Assembly (NCBI RefSeq): GCF_921293095.1
Contig: NC_060248.1
Span: 16,882,744 to 16,946,743 of the forward strand
Source of the DNA: Ischnura elegans
Lineage: Eukaryota > Arthropoda > Insecta > Odonata > Coenagrionidae
Length of the DNA stretch: 64,000 nucleotides
Reading direction: 5' to 3'
The first letter of the stretch is position 1. The number at the start of each line of letters is the position of its first letter. Under the pieces are notes generated by a model. The model was not told the DNA's origin. It saw nothing but the letters and a program-made list of their open reading frames with translations, and ran no database searches. Position numbers and translations under genes: made by a program. Below are positions 1 to 13,566 of this stretch, one piece after another.

Positions 1-704
1 CTCGTCAGCGGGATTCTTGGGATGGAAGCATACGAAAGGGAGGCAGCTTCACACGGCAGGAGGGAGTGTGTACAGCCTCCCTGTGCTTTAACCCGCACAG
101 GCTTCCCGCCCATCACAGAGCAATCGATTTTCCGTGGAGGGACCTTCTAGACCCACCCACCCACACACCACGGCGAAGGCGTAAAACCCGGCGCATGCAA
201 TTGTCCACTCGTCTCGATTTTCGCCAAGAAATACTTTAAATCGTTCCTAGAATGGTATCCGCCATTAAAACCTTGCGTAAGATACACGGAGATTGATCAA
301 TGACAACGTCAAGACATGCCATATCGGCGACAGCATAATAGAATGACATTATCGACCAGAACCAATGGAAACTTCATTTTAGCCGGTCCAAACTAATGCA
401 CTTGCCTTAGATCGTACTTCTATTTTAGTTTACAAATCTTTCCTTATATCATTCTATAAGAAGACGGTGACACCCTTGGAAAGTGATTACCCTCCATTTT
501 TTTCACGTATGGGTACAAAAAGAGAATGATTTATACGTTCACAATATTAAAGATTTAACTTGCAAGATGTGTCGGAGCCGGCAACTAACGACACCCTCTC
601 ATTGGAGACATCACCGAATGCAAGGGGAACGTTGCCTTGCCTAATGGCCAACAATAATTTGAAACTACCAATCTTTCCTAAATGACACTTCAAGACTTCC
701 AGAA

Positions 705-969
705 CAGTGGCGTAACTACGAGGGGGGATGAGGGGATAGATCCTCGCCCCCCCCCCCCCCAAAGCCTCAGAGAAATAAAAAAAATTAAAGATATTGTCTA
801 GTAATGACGTATGATAACTGCATCTGCTTATAGTTAAATCTTTAGGGCCAATATTATGTAAAAATGTATTTCCAGGCACGTAATTTTTCAAAATTTTGCC
901 GTTTACCCCTCCCACCGTTGCCACCCCGGACCATTCCACCCCCAAAGCATATTCCTAGTTACGCCACTG
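705..969. mobile_element. hAT-type MITE with intact 8-bp target duplication
   Basis: A 265-bp element with terminal inverted repeats CAGTGGCGTAACTA and TAGTTACGCCACTG, the classic CAGTGGCG hAT terminus. It is flanked by a perfect 8-bp direct repeat TTCCAGAA (697-704 and 970-977), the size expected for hAT insertion. A run of C follows the left terminus at about 747-762. No transposase is encoded. Confidence 0.9.
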
Positions 970-977
970 TTCCAGAA

Positions 978-3900
978 TATATCAAATTCCATACCCTCAA
1001 TGTTCATAAGTCGACGATAATAACAGTTTTAATGATTAGCTATGATACTATGGTTGCCACCAGGGGGAATGATGGAGAATAGTGCATCACTGAAAACTTT
1101 TGGGAGGCTAAATATCTGTACAGAGGGAAACTAATGATGCAACAAAAATTATTAAAACTAAGACTTCAACTTGACTCATTCCATGTCAAATCCACCAAAA
1201 TGTAAACCTAATTAAACGCTCAGACTCGGATTTCCATAAAACTTGCTATGGGAATTCATTTTGATATGAAAGGAGATAATGAAAATTTTAGCGTCCAGGT
1301 GTCAATACTTTGAAAAATTGTGATCAATTGAAATTTGGTAAAAACTACGCCAGTGCCGCAACACGAAACACATTGTTAAATTTATTTTGATCCATAACTC
1401 CGTTCCTGTTTGATTCACAGCCATTGTTTCTGCAGTTGAGTACTCCAAAATGATCCTAATACTACCACCAAATATTACGTACATGAAATGGTTGCGCAGC
1501 AACGATATAAAATTTACTAAAAAAATCCCACTTGTACTATTTTTTATCGTATGCATCCACAGAAAAAGTTCACGAGAATGCAGACTCATGGCTCGGTTTA
1601 AAATAATCATCCATGTATGAGCAAAGGTCCTGAGAAAAAAAATCATCTGCCAAAATTTGATTTCATAAGAATAACTACTCATTATTTGCCGCCGGACAAT
1701 AAGGAAGTTTTTTCGAGGGACAAAAATCAAAAGAAATGACATAATGAAGAGGACATACAAGCTTCTACTTATGCAAGCAAACAATAATGGATCATGCATT
1801 ATGACACTACAGTCCTTGATAATGGCTCCCAGAGCAGGAAACACATACTCATCGTAAGAATGTGAACCCTCATGCCATTAATTTCATACTAAAAAGAGTA
1901 ATTGAGCAGAATAATTATTTGTTAATATCTACATGGGCCATGGCACACTATTACATAATGCATTTCTGGTAAACTTAAGCCACAAAGGATTCATTTCATA
2001 CAGAGATGTAATAGCATAACAGGAGCGAATATGTTCAAATATTGAAGGAAATCCTCATCACATCATTTGAAGGGAGAAAATTTCTCATGTACCTATCTCA
2101 CATTAATCCTTATTTAAAATGCCCATATTTTATATTTCAGTCATAGTTTTTTTTTGCAATTATGTATCAGATCTGAGCTAATTTCTGCATAATCCCACCT
2201 CTTTTAAGGGTTATAAGGACAGAAAAATCCGAGACGGCGGGTTTCATTTGGTTAACATTTTGATTTCTTTGACATGGAAAGACCCAATGATAAAAGAGTG
2301 GAACACGTAACAAAAGAAGCTATGAAAACTTCAAAATTTTGACAGGGGAGGATCTGTAATTCATTTTTTAAGGGTTAACTTGCCGATGTTAGGTTAAGGG
2401 GATAGCCGAACTAGGGTGTGAAAGCCCTCGCATATTATTTTTTTTTGGCTGAGAGCGGGAGAAAGATGCCTCTTCTGTCATTTAATTCCCCAACAGTCGC
2501 CTACGCATATAAATTTCCCAACAAAAACTACACCAGGTATTCCTCTATCCGATTGTGCCAAGGGTGAAGATGTTCGTGGTCCCTCGATGCGGAGCAGAGA
2601 GTCAGTTGGACCACTCCTCTCCAGGCATCCCTCCCTCCTCCCCAATATGAGCCTCCCACCTAATGCTCCCTCCCATTGAAAATTCCACGAATATTACAAA
2701 AGAGGATCCTCAAGACGGCCTCTAAATGTGTTGTCACCCACCGCGCATTAAAATGGGTTAACAAAAGTCGCCACTCGCGTCGCTGGTGGACAAAGTGATC
2801 CGAGTTTCTCGGGAAAATAAGGTATGTTTAGGGATGTTGACCGAAATCTATATACATGACAATGATATCTGTCAAATTCATAAGTTTTCAATGCTATTCC
2901 TTGCCATTATAAACATTTTAAGTCAAAATAATGGAATAAAGCGGATCCAATTGCACTCATCACAGCGCCGCGGACATTTTTGAAAATCGATAAAAATGCG
3001 ACCGAAGTGGCAATAGAAATCGGACTTCAATGGGATGCAATTGGGCCTCCTCTATGCAGACCCCTTGGAAAATTCAACTGATCACAGCTGTAGCATCAAA
3101 CGCATCCTTTTATAACGAATGCCAACCCCGCAACAAGGTAGCCGCCAACCATTCACCTTCCACTATTTACACATGTTTCTATGCTTACAGCTTCTTCAGA
3201 CTCATGCGTATTCATTCTTAATGTTCATAAAATTATGTCATTCTTGTTTCTGTATTTTTCTTCGGAAGGATTAACATTACGATTTAAAAGTAATTTGAGC
3301 ACTCCGATAAGTAATCTTATGTAATGTAGCCTAACTACTAAATGCATTTTTAATGTTAAAAATGAATTTAAGACAACCCAGTATTTTCAAATAAAAGCTA
3401 CACATATTCCACTTGCTTTACTCGAGTTAGGATGACTTATAAAGGGGAAAATCGTATTCTGGTGATGGCGGACCACTAAATTAGGGACGCAATAATAAAA
3501 ATTAATTCCTTATTTCGTCGTTTTAATTGTTCATGAAAAAGAGAAATTTTACCAGGAGGATGCACAGAATTCGTAGTTATTTGAGAATAAGATTTAATTG
3601 TTTCCCCGCACAAATACGATAAAAATTCTTAAAAAATTGAGAAATAAATTTCGGCAAAAAAATATTTCTCAACCATCCCGATCTAGAATCTTGTTCCCTC
3701 GAATGTGCACCACGCACATACGCAAGATCGCAAAGCACATACTCCCAAGTTAATTCCCAGAGAGCCACAACACCATTCACAGACTCTCGTTAGGATATGA
3801 CTGTCTTAGGGAGCTATTTGGAGCAGAATAAGTTAAGGTAAGCGCTCACGGTGGCTGCGCAGGAGGCAAAAGCTGAAGGCACATTGAATACCCCAACTAC

Positions 3901-4049
3901 AATACTGTTATGTCACATGAAAAAAGTTAGCAAATTAAATAGGTACTTAATAACAGTAGTTATTCAAATTATCAAATCATTCATCCTACGAGACCGTTAA
4001 ATTAATGGCAAGAATTGAATGGCGTACATAAATTGACAAGGGGAAAAAT
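978..4049. other. Noncoding stretch in the presumed kismet intron
   Basis: No conserved protein, RNA gene or complete mobile element was recognised. A hydrophobic 180-codon minus-strand frame at 1,302-1,844 matches no family I know and is treated as chance or decayed repeat. An Alu-like GC shift around 2.6 kb was not seen. Confidence 0.4.
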
Positions 4050-4136
4050 TCCCCACGACTCGGGAATCGAACCACGAACCTCAGGCTTTCCGGGCCACGC
4101 GCAGACCACTACGCTATCCAGGTGTCTGATCTCCCA
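4050..4136 (-). repeat. tRNA-derived SINE head
   Basis: On the minus strand an A-box-like segment (TAGCGTAGTGGTCTGC, 4,101-4,116) precedes a B box GGTTCGATTCC (4,062-4,072) at tRNA-like spacing. No acceptor stem pairs and the sequence runs on into AT-rich DNA, so this fits a SINE and not a tRNA gene. The 3' boundary was not resolved. Confidence 0.65.
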
Positions 4137-4249
4137 AGGTAATTTTACCGAGCCTTATGGTGCAAGATGTTAGACGTTAATGACAATGAAATCGAAAAAA
4201 AAGTATGTAAACAAATGCTGTCATCAGAAACAGCCAGTCAGATGCATCA

Positions 4250-4372
4250 GGGATCTACATCTATATAATACTCTGCGATCTACCTCTAAGGTGCTTTGCA
4301 GGGGCTGATCAATCACCAGTATACAGCAGGATTCCCAAATGCACACCACACGGTCCAAAAAACGCTACGCAT
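4250..4372. repeat. Possible interspersed repeat with CTCTGCGATCTACC motif
   Basis: The stretch ACTCTGCGATCTACCTCTAA followed by GGTGCTTTGCAGGGG resembles, from memory, a repeat module common in many arthropod genomes (CTCTGCAA.CCACC...AGGTGC.TGGCAGAGG). No boundaries or coding capacity were seen. Confidence 0.35.
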
Positions 4373-7300
4373 GCTAACAAATATACTACCATTATATAAT
4401 CTGGGATTTTTCCATGTCAATCATGGACGCACGAGCATAGTTGTGAATATTAACTGTTAAGGGTTGGCTAGTATCAAACGCATGGTATCCTGGGGAGACA
4501 GAACGAGTCACAAGTGCGTCTCCCCACCGAAGGACGCAGAACCAGACGTGCGAGACACGGACAACAACCATACGACTTCCCGTCTACTGGAGTGATCCTT
4601 CCTGAAAACCAAAACCAGTTTCATGGGCATAAAGAGTCATCCATTCGGATAAGGAATCAACTTCATTCTCGCTGTGCGGAGGCCTACCATTTAAATCACG
4701 CGTAAGGTGAGGGCTTCGGGGGAAAAAATATATACATCGCGTAACCCGAACTGATCCACAAAAAATCATTGACTAACGGTACCTCCGCGAGGCGGATATC
4801 ACTAGTTGAGGCGAGGCTAAAACCGTAAGAGACGCTCTCAGCGCCATCTTTAAATGCGCTTCATCGTCATGACTCCAGTTAGGGTCTTGCTGTGAGTGCG
4901 ACACCTCAGGAGAAGACACGAAAGCTGCACCGCCTCAAAGCGCTGGCTCAGAAATGTCTGCACGCGGCGTTCGCACGGCGCATGCTCCATACTTTACGCT
5001 CCGATATTCACCCTGAATTACGGGCAAGAAACCGGAATCTGTACCCACAGATTACGTTCCCCATGGTAGGCCACAGACATTTAAAAAATCGTACATTCAT
5101 CACCAGCTGTACAACACCGAAAGGGAAAACATTCAAGTTTGCAAGAGACTGAACGCAATTCTACCAGGAAAACGCCCAACAAATATTAACTTCATGGATC
5201 AGAACCCGAGGCACCTACGGAAAAAGCTTTGACGCTTAGTCGATCAGGTGAAGTCTACTCCATCGTCGATGAACTATCGTCCCTCAATAACATACGTACG
5301 ACGCGGAGAGCTCATGGAAAGCCTGTTTTTCTCAGCCCAGAGAGCCAACGAAGGTACCGAGGGAAAATCAGATACTACAAGCTGTTACTACGGTGACAGC
5401 GCCGTACAGGTTATACTTATTCTCGTGAACAATTTTCACTGCGAAAAAGCATCGCAAAATAACTGCCTCAACTTTAAGGAAAAAGGGGAGGTTTGTTTCG
5501 CAACGCGACTGACTCGAATGACTGGCCTTTATGAACCCATTATACTCAAAACTTGGTTGCTGAATAATTGTTTCTCAGGGGCCAAGGGTGGGGAGCACTC
5601 AAGCTCTCGATCATATGTCTTCACGTCCGCATAATTGACATATTATGTAATACTTACCATTATTTTCTCAATTATTGATACTAAGACGGTTTGGGCATTC
5701 ATTATTAGCACGGCACAGGCGAAAAGAAATACTCGGGCTATAATTGTTATTTTCCCTGACTATTTCTTCAGCAGTAGTACGTCGTTATTAGAGCACAAAA
5801 ACTGCTAAATTAAACATTAGGGCACGCAGCAATATTAATTTCAGCCTTTTATTGACAAGATAAGATGACAAAGACAAAATCATATTTTTTGCCATGGTAG
5901 GATGCGTCGGTCACTTATCAAATCACCTACGCTCGAGCTCAATGCACGACTAATTAACGTTGCAAAGACATGATTAGGCGCAATAAAGCCCATCGCGCTA
6001 TACACGAAGCATTTGGAAAGTAATTGTGGCAGACGAGATGGAGTAGAAGGCATCAATACCTTACCACACAGAGAGAAGGGCATTGGTCATTGGGAGGAGC
6101 ACTTGGGGAATGGGGTGGCAAAGAGGAGAGGGTGACACATGAAATGAACAAAAAATGGAAATCGATGAAGGAGGAGGTAGATAGAAAATGAGTGAACTCA
6201 CTTACGTCACGTCAAAGTATGTCCCGACATCGTTAGGAGTCAAAAGTCTTCCTTCCATTCCCCACTTCTCCCTCCTGAATAGTATAAATATATTCTTTGG
6301 GACATTTTCAACGTTCAATTTTCAATATTATTCTAGTTTTCCCTCAAATTAATAAGGAAAACCAGCGAATTCAATTGAAAATACAAAAAATACATTTTTT
6401 TATCGATTTCTTCGCACTAGTTGATGTTTCATATTTCGGAAGTTTTACTCAAATTAATAGTTTTAAGTTTCCTTCTTCACACAAACAACATTATAAACTG
6501 CCAACAGTACAAATTCGCCATTGATTTAAAATTCCTTTTCTAACTGGCTGGTTGGGGTGAGTTTGACTCACCGATACAGCCAAAGCAACGCGGCTTCCGC
6601 GCGGCCATACTGTGAGATCAGATTTTTAATGCAGTGCGCTTGATAATGAATTAACATTAGAATCACGACATAAACACAAAAATATAGGAGGTTAAGTGTG
6701 ATCTTGTTTCACTAATATTACAAAGCACTTGCCCAGAAGTATCGCGGTCATTGTTCAGAAGGAATTCCCGAATTATTTAATGAAATCATTTCCACGCGTC
6801 GTGTATAAAATGTCTTTTAGAAACTTCTACCAGAAAAGGACCGCGCGGTCGATAAAGAGGCGCCTGATCCCATAAAAAAAGCGCCACTTTACAGCCTAAA
6901 TTTATACTTCAAATCTGCCGGGACATACCTTGAACACTATCTACCACTTAGGATAGTACATCCCCTGCGAATGAATTTCCCGGCTTCAGTACGGGAAAAA
7001 AATCGAATGAGGGCTCAAAGCACTTCCTAGTGGACCACCGGAAGTTATTCAATGAGGAATCCGCCGATCAACGGGCTTGTTTTCAAACCATTTACGTAAT
7101 CCCGTCAATGCATGGGCATAAAATCAATTACCACCACGAGTGGGCGATGGGCGTACGTAATACGTCACGAGACAACTAGTGCATCTTTTGCCGGACGCTA
7201 CAACAGCAGACCAAGAAGAACGCAACGAACTCTCAGCGAGGGCGGACCGAGTCGCCCTCACCCGTACGAGCTGGAGAAACGACGCCGGATCAATGCATTA

Positions 7301-10300
7301 CTCCTACGGCTGGCTAAAGCTGCAGCCAATCGTACTGGGTTCGTAACATACGGCTTGCTCGCTTCAAACTTAGTGACCTAACGACGCATATAGCTGCAAC
7401 ATAACATTAATGTGAAGCAGGAACATTGATATTCATATCTGTACATCGGTCACGTACAGATACCGCTGTGGTGTTTGGCATGGTTAGGATTTCACCTATC
7501 AAGCGATACACTGCACATCAAATTGGTAGAGAAACTTACAAGATAGACACACACATGTAGCTCCGACCGATCATAAAAGACAGTAGGAGTATGATAATAA
7601 AGCATGCAGAACTAAAAATGCTCTATTAATACTGTAAAGCTGAATGTCAGATTAGTTTAACCTAACAGTTACACTGCAACTGGATATACTCGGCTATGAG
7701 TTCTGGCAGCACGTGTTGCGGTTTTGCATCGTTCGCAGGAAGAACGAATTTTAGTGATTTCCTTACTCTCGTTTTCTATCGTAAGCTACGTTTGGGGCGC
7801 GGAAATGTCCAAAAAGTACTAACAATTGCGCTTGAAGGGTAAATACGAGGATTTAAGACGAATAATTCGATGAAAACTGTTATCTATCACAATTATCTAA
7901 TACAAAACGATATCGACTGGCTATTGCACGTAAGACGACGCAGCGATTATCTTCAGAATTCTTCATCTACTGATAATCATGTTGTATTTCCTTACAATTA
8001 GTAATTTAGCCTTCAGTACACTATCTACCCTCAAAGCTCTTTCCACCCTTTTCAGCTAACCTTACACGGTTAACTCAGACATCGGTCTCACGATAAAAAA
8101 TATATTGAAAACTATGACAACTATTATTATTTACCTAAACAAAGAAGCTAATGATAATACATTTCTAATCCATATTAGTTTCCAGACAGTGTTAATTAGT
8201 ACCACGCTCGACAAAAGAAAAATTGAAAAACCCACATGTGAAAATAATTTCAACCATTGCAACACAGTTTAGTAAACAAGAACGTAGGATAAGCTATCAT
8301 CGCATATTTCACTACTATGCGACACTCCGCTACAATTCCTAGTCTTTCTACCTCATGATCTGGCAGCTAAACGAGTTCCAATACTATAATCAGACCGGCC
8401 AACTCCGCAGTGAGGTATTCGCCAGATGAGATGCTGTGTAAGGTAAAACCAGGAAAATTCATTGAAGAAAAAAGTCTCGGAATACATAACATATGTCCTA
8501 AGAGAATAAAATAATACACTCAACCTGGGCGGACTTTCCGATCGGAATGAGAGAGCGAACACATAAGGCCAAGTTCATGTGAAATTTTGGTGAGATCCAA
8601 GGTGGCAGTGAGGAAGAGTTATACAATCACGCCGCACAATACTTGGATAAATGGAAACCAAGCCAAACTAAGTGTGGGGAAATTTCTATCAGGCATAACT
8701 CACGTTACCTAAAGACACCTGAGAAGAAAGCAACATGTATAGACCCATTTTAGACGGGCGAAAATGAAATTATCGAAAAGTCGGTTGTAATGGGAAAGGC
8801 ATTTCCTCGCATTACCTCAAGTGTTTACTTTTCTGAGGCTATCTCTGCAGCCTTATCTCCACTTCGTCTACCAAGGAATACTTCATAGACAGGAAAACAG
8901 ATCTTAAAGACGACTGCCATTATAGAACGGATAATATAATGTAACATCATCAAGGGCTATTTCTTCACTAATCATTTCTATTAACCAAAATAAGCACCAT
9001 TTATTGTCGGATACTTTTATAGCATAAAATAACAACGTGAATTTATTCCAATTTAATTATACATTCAGCATTGAAACAAACAATGAAAATTAAGCGCCTA
9101 TTAGGGACGAATCTCCCGTCTCGATGTCACTGACTCAACCATCACAAAAGGAATGTCAATTCACGAGGAAATGTAGCCAAAACAGCATAAAAAATCGGCA
9201 TCACTAATTCTGGGAAATTTTAACACATACAACATTAATTACAATACAATAACAATTATTCACCTTATAGTCATGGTAACTACATTATAAGAAGTTTACA
9301 CCTATTTCTTTCATCCTCGTTACAATAAAACTGCATCGGGAAAAATCACCATAGGCAAAATAAGGGCGAGAGTTCTCAATAATAAACACAAACAAGCTAC
9401 ATGATTTCAAAATATAGCAGTGGCAATCTTATTAAATCACAACCATGCTCTTAGGCAATGATTGGCACTGGCAAGATGATTCTTTGGAGAATCGGACTGC
9501 ACAAGTTTTTAACCGGAAGCTTCAATTTGCCACAGTGGCACAAGAAAGAACAGGTAATAATATTTCATGCAATTACAATTGCACATGCAAGCCGACGTTG
9601 AAATACACACGTTAAATAGGAGAAAGCATTTGGTGGAATGGATTGAAAATTTAAAGCCACGAAAAAGACCTGGTGCTAGTATCGAACCTGTTTACATATT
9701 ACACGTTCTTGCGAAATAGTAGCAATGCAAGTGCATTCAAAATTGCGCCGAAAAATACGGGAATGTGACCCTTTACGTCCATTTAATAGCCCGTTCCAAT
9801 TCCGTGAAATCCGCCGTTGCTTCATTCACAAACCCGTTTGCGAAAATGTACGGTGTAAACACAGCTTGGCAAGTCATAACAAACAGAATACATTCCCAAA
9901 CCATTATACATTTTTAAATAAGCCGGTTGGGATTGATTACATTCACCGGGTCATCGTTACGCAGTAACCTATTCATTGAATGCTCCGGCAACTGAAAATA
10001 GCATGACTTCACGATCACACCAAAAGAAAATGGGACAGGCCCAAACATAGAACAAGTACGTGTTACGGAGGTGCAAAATGGTAAAGAAAATATAGGTGGA
10101 AAACCATTAATATCAAAATAACGATTTATTTCTATCAAAGGTGATTATGTGAACATACCCACATTTAGAAGGAGCAACCTTCACAAATTAGGTATACTTC
10201 AAGGAGCCATAAGTCATCTTCCCGATCAATAAAGGAAATTGTTTACCACGAGAATTGGAATGAAAAATTCAATTCATGAACTAATTGCCGATTTGACTAG

Positions 10301-10406
10301 TTCATGGCGTTGCGTAAAAAACACCCCCACCTACAAAAAGGAAAGGTAAAAAAATTACTAATCAATCAAAGAGACGGTGGCATAAAATATACCAAAATTT
10401 CACAAC
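4373..10406. other. Noncoding stretch in the presumed kismet intron
   Basis: About 6 kb with no recognisable gene. Open frames at 4,892-5,152, 5,248-5,634 and 7,112-7,381 show no family match, no splice-supported continuation and no codon pattern that I can defend. The base composition is AT-rich with scattered CpG. Confidence 0.4.
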
Positions 10407-10597
10407 TAAGGGCCAGTTTCACCAACGAGGATAATTGAATTAACTCGGATAATATTCTCAAAAACCGAGATATTACAACAATCGTGTTTCACCAGATGCA
10501 TTAACTCGGTTTTGGGCTGTTATCTCGGTTTATACTTTTACTGACGATATTCCGCAGTTCAAAGCTTATTATCCGAGTTAATCTGAGGGCAGATGGC

Positions 10598-10813
10598 ATG
10601 GCGCGCATGCAGCTTCATCAGCTCTCGCAAAATACGAATGACAGCGATGAAGAATATCGACATTCTATTCGGAGACCACGTTCATTATGGATAAATGAGC
10701 GTGCAGATTATTTTAATATATATGGTGAAGTACATTTATTTACTCATCCCAAAATGGCATATGAAACTGCAAAGGCAGTTCTCGCTCTCATTGAAGAAGA
10801 CGAATTTTACTAA
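10598..10813 (+). pseudogene. HARBI1-like transposase N-terminal fragment
   Basis: A 71-codon frame ends at TAA. Its second half, NERADYFNIYGEVHLFTHPK and then ETAKAVLALIEEDEFY, resembles the N-terminal segment of Harbinger transposases, where a short R..YF...DE..F..RFR segment is followed by K.T...VL.LIE..LE. It lies inside matching termini, which supports the reading. The catalytic part is absent, so it is non-functional. Confidence 0.6.
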
Positions 10814-11004
10814 CAAGGGGAAGTGGAGGTTTCCAATGCCGTATATTTTATAGCATTCGAAATGGCGAACACATCTATAAACTGGTGGTGATTCTAATGA
10901 ATGGGCCTTTGTTTGGCTGTAGGTAATTAATTAATTTTCATGCGGTACTTTTAACAAGCCTTATTCAATAATGATTATAATGCTAAAATAGCGCGGTAAT
11001 TCAT

Positions 11005-11100
11005 ATCTCGGGTAGTTGGTGTGGTACCGTCGTCGACTCTCACCCAGGGGACCAGGGTTCGATCCTTCGCCGTGGCAACTTTTGCATAGCTTTTTTTTTC
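11005..11100 (+). repeat. tRNA-like SINE head nested in the Harbinger element
   Basis: An A-box-like segment (GGGTAGTTGGTGTGGTACC, 11,010-11,028) and a B box GGGTTCGATCC (11,055-11,065) precede a T run at 11,091-11,099 that could end pol III transcription. No acceptor-stem pairing was found, so a functional tRNA is unlikely. Confidence 0.55.
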
Positions 11101-12499
11101 GTCTTCGTTTTGATCATACGGCGACAAGTATATGAATAATTTTAATTGTAGCAAGCATAGACATGAGGAAAATTTTTTATCATCATAATGGGGTACGTGA
11201 TCTCCCCTTGTCAAAGAAATTTCACGTTTCTTTCTCTTAAACTTGAGCTTTCCCATGCCTATGCTCCCCTTGAGCCAATATTTCCGACAACTCTTGCCAA
11301 AATATGTTCGTATTCATAAATGTCATAAGCCTTTCTTTGAATTTTCTTACATATATGTACAAAAACCTTTTATCTCTGTCCTCTTCCTGAATTAATACCT
11401 ATGTAACAGCATCGTTATCTTCGAAATCGCAATTTTACCAATGTGAGACGTAATTAATTATTGTAGCACAAAATAACCAAGAACTGTGTTTGTTTAAATG
11501 TGGGAGTCTCGGTAAATTAAAAATTTTCATTTTTAAATAACGATGCATTAAACAAAGGTGCTTACAAGTTTTTTTTACCGCAATATTCTCGCATTCCTTG
11601 CTCTTGCTAAACGCGGTTCCCCTATTTGTTTTTTATTTATTTTTTACTACCCGTGCGTGGTATTTCGTAAGGCAAATTAATAAATCCTTACACGAAAACT
11701 TAATATTTGAGCTTTTCGAACTCTCATTGTCTATATTAATACTGTTGCTGTTCATTTTATCACTCTGTACTTGATTGTACACTTACCGGCTTATTAAAGC
11801 TGATTCCATGTCATACGGTTGCTTACCGTCATTTGTTTTTCCCACGTCAGAGTTATGAAAAACGTACAAGCCAAATCATTTATTCTGATTATCTCGGTTT
11901 TTGAAAACTAGGATAAAACGTCGTTGGTGAAACACGGCCCTCACATTTCTGAGATAATGATTTTAACCGAGTTTTTGAAAACTGAGATAATAGAGAATAT
12001 TATCCGTGTTGGTGAAACTGGGCCTAAGTAAAAACGAATATCATCGACAATAAAGCAGAGTAGACGAAGACATTGTCAAGTGTCATGTTAAAAATGTAGT
12101 CCGCAGAATTAAGAGATTTCGATCATACGAAAGTTCCTCTGAAAAATATATGTGGAAGTGACCAAATGGAAGATAACCAGGACTGTCATACCCCCGTGCC
12201 GCATTGCCGCCACTAGAATTTACGAACATTAAATATTTCCCAGTCCACATGTTCCCACGTGAAACGATATTATATCATTAAAAAATTACAGACAAGATAT
12301 CAAACAATAAGTGAAACAACGAATGCAAAATAAAATTTCCTGGCGCACGAATCACAACGAGAGAACTCCCAAAATAACCGAAAAAATTATGATGACATGA
12401 AGTTAGTCATCGGAAGTGAAACAAACGCAAACTCGGGCGTATAATCACTCACTTCCCATTGATTAAAAGCGACTGAAATAGTTTCCTTATGATTCGCGT

Positions 12500-13520
12500 G
12501 CGGTTGCATCACGATAGTGCAACGTCTTCTCCGTAACACAATGTCCTTACGGAAGAGAAACCCCCTCTCCCACCCCCTCGGTAGCGGTTCACGGGCGGCC
12601 GTCTCGCGACCGGTCCCGCCGCTTCGCCGCAGACCCCGAACATTCGAGAAGGAGGGAGCGCGCAAAGGAAAAGGATGGCGGCGGCGGCCGCGTACATTCC
12701 CTTTTCACGACCGGGGTCATGGCTCCTGGCCCTGGATGAGTTCGAATTCGGGGATATCCCGACCTCTAGCTGGAGACCTTGGGAGGAGAGAAACTCGAAT
12801 CGGAAAATGATCTCTCTCACACGCCGCGAGTGATCAACTTTCTTCTCCCAAAAACATGAAGGCCAGCCTATACGAGACAGAGGACGGGATCATTTCCCGA
12901 ACGCGAAAATGTTGAAGTCCCAAGAAACCAATGCCTCGGATCCGTCCGCCCAGACTGCGTTTCGTGATGCCGTTAGAATAAAGCAACCAACGACGTAAAG
13001 AAGCACGCATACCGCAGCCGACGCTTCACTAGATCTCACGACGAACTCAAAATGGTCGCCACACCGGAGGGGGGGGGGGGGGGGGAGGAGGGGGCGGTTA
13101 CGATGCACCGTAGATCCGCGCTTCACAACCCGATGCTCGCCAAGAACAATGAATCGATTTGCTCCGTACAGCGGCCGATGGTGATAAGGAAATCAATAAT
13201 GGGAGAGGGGAAGAATTCTTCAGACTTAACGAGAACTTCGCGGGGACCCACCCGCGCCTTCGCCGGGAAATTCACGTATCTAACACAGCCTCTCCCTGAA
13301 TAAAAATAGCAGCCGTGGAAAACAGGATTGCTCTGCAGCTTATTCACGTGTCATAATAGGTACGCCCAGGATATTCCCCCGAAGGGCACGCGAGAACCAG
13401 CCAAAACCTTGCAGCTGCTCCCGAACTCGGGCGTCGAGACGTAGGGAAGTGGAGGGGAGTCAAATGTAGCGTAATTCAGCCCTCCGCCATCGTCACCATG
13501 ACCGAGGAAAAAGCGTAGAG
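12500..13520. promoter_or_regulatory. CpG-rich island inside the presumed kismet intron
   Basis: Against AT-rich surroundings this kilobase is GC-rich with dense CpG (for example CGGGCGGCCGTCTCGCGACC near 12,590). It holds overlapping open frames on both strands, including a plus-strand ATGGCGGCGGCGGCCGCG at 12,675 opening a frame of about 50 codons, and minus-strand frames at 12,509-12,820 and 12,890-13,126. None matches a known protein. An internal promoter or first exon of a kismet isoform or another transcript is plausible but unproven. A long G run sits near 13,069-13,085. Confidence 0.45.
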
Positions 13521-13566
13521 GCTCCAAACACCACGAGGGTGCACGGGAAAAGTTGAGAATATGCAA

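Larger units (their letters stand above)
10410..12024 (+). mobile_element. PIF/Harbinger-type DNA transposon, non-autonomous remnant
   Basis: A 1,615-bp element bounded by inverted termini GGGCCAGTTTCACCAACG and TGTTGGTGAAACTGGGCC, with a 3-bp duplication TAA on both sides (10,407-10,409 and 12,025-12,027). TWA duplications and GGGCC termini are typical of PIF/Harbinger. Related subterminal repeats occur at each end (near 10,485 and near 11,921). The element contains a short transposase-like frame and a nested SINE head. No catalytic DDE region remains. Confidence 0.85.

Noticed and set aside
1302-1844. 180-codon hydrophobic minus-strand frame
   Set aside because: No family match, no splice support, and a composition expected from AT-rich DNA read in one frame.
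12387-12820. Overlapping frames of 92-103 codons as proteins
   Set aside because: Several frames on both strands overlap the same GC-rich stretch, where stop codons are rare. None resembles a known protein.
13069-13085. The long G run as a G-quadruplex regulator
   Set aside because: A single homopolymer run is prone to assembly error and slippage; there is no independent sign of function.
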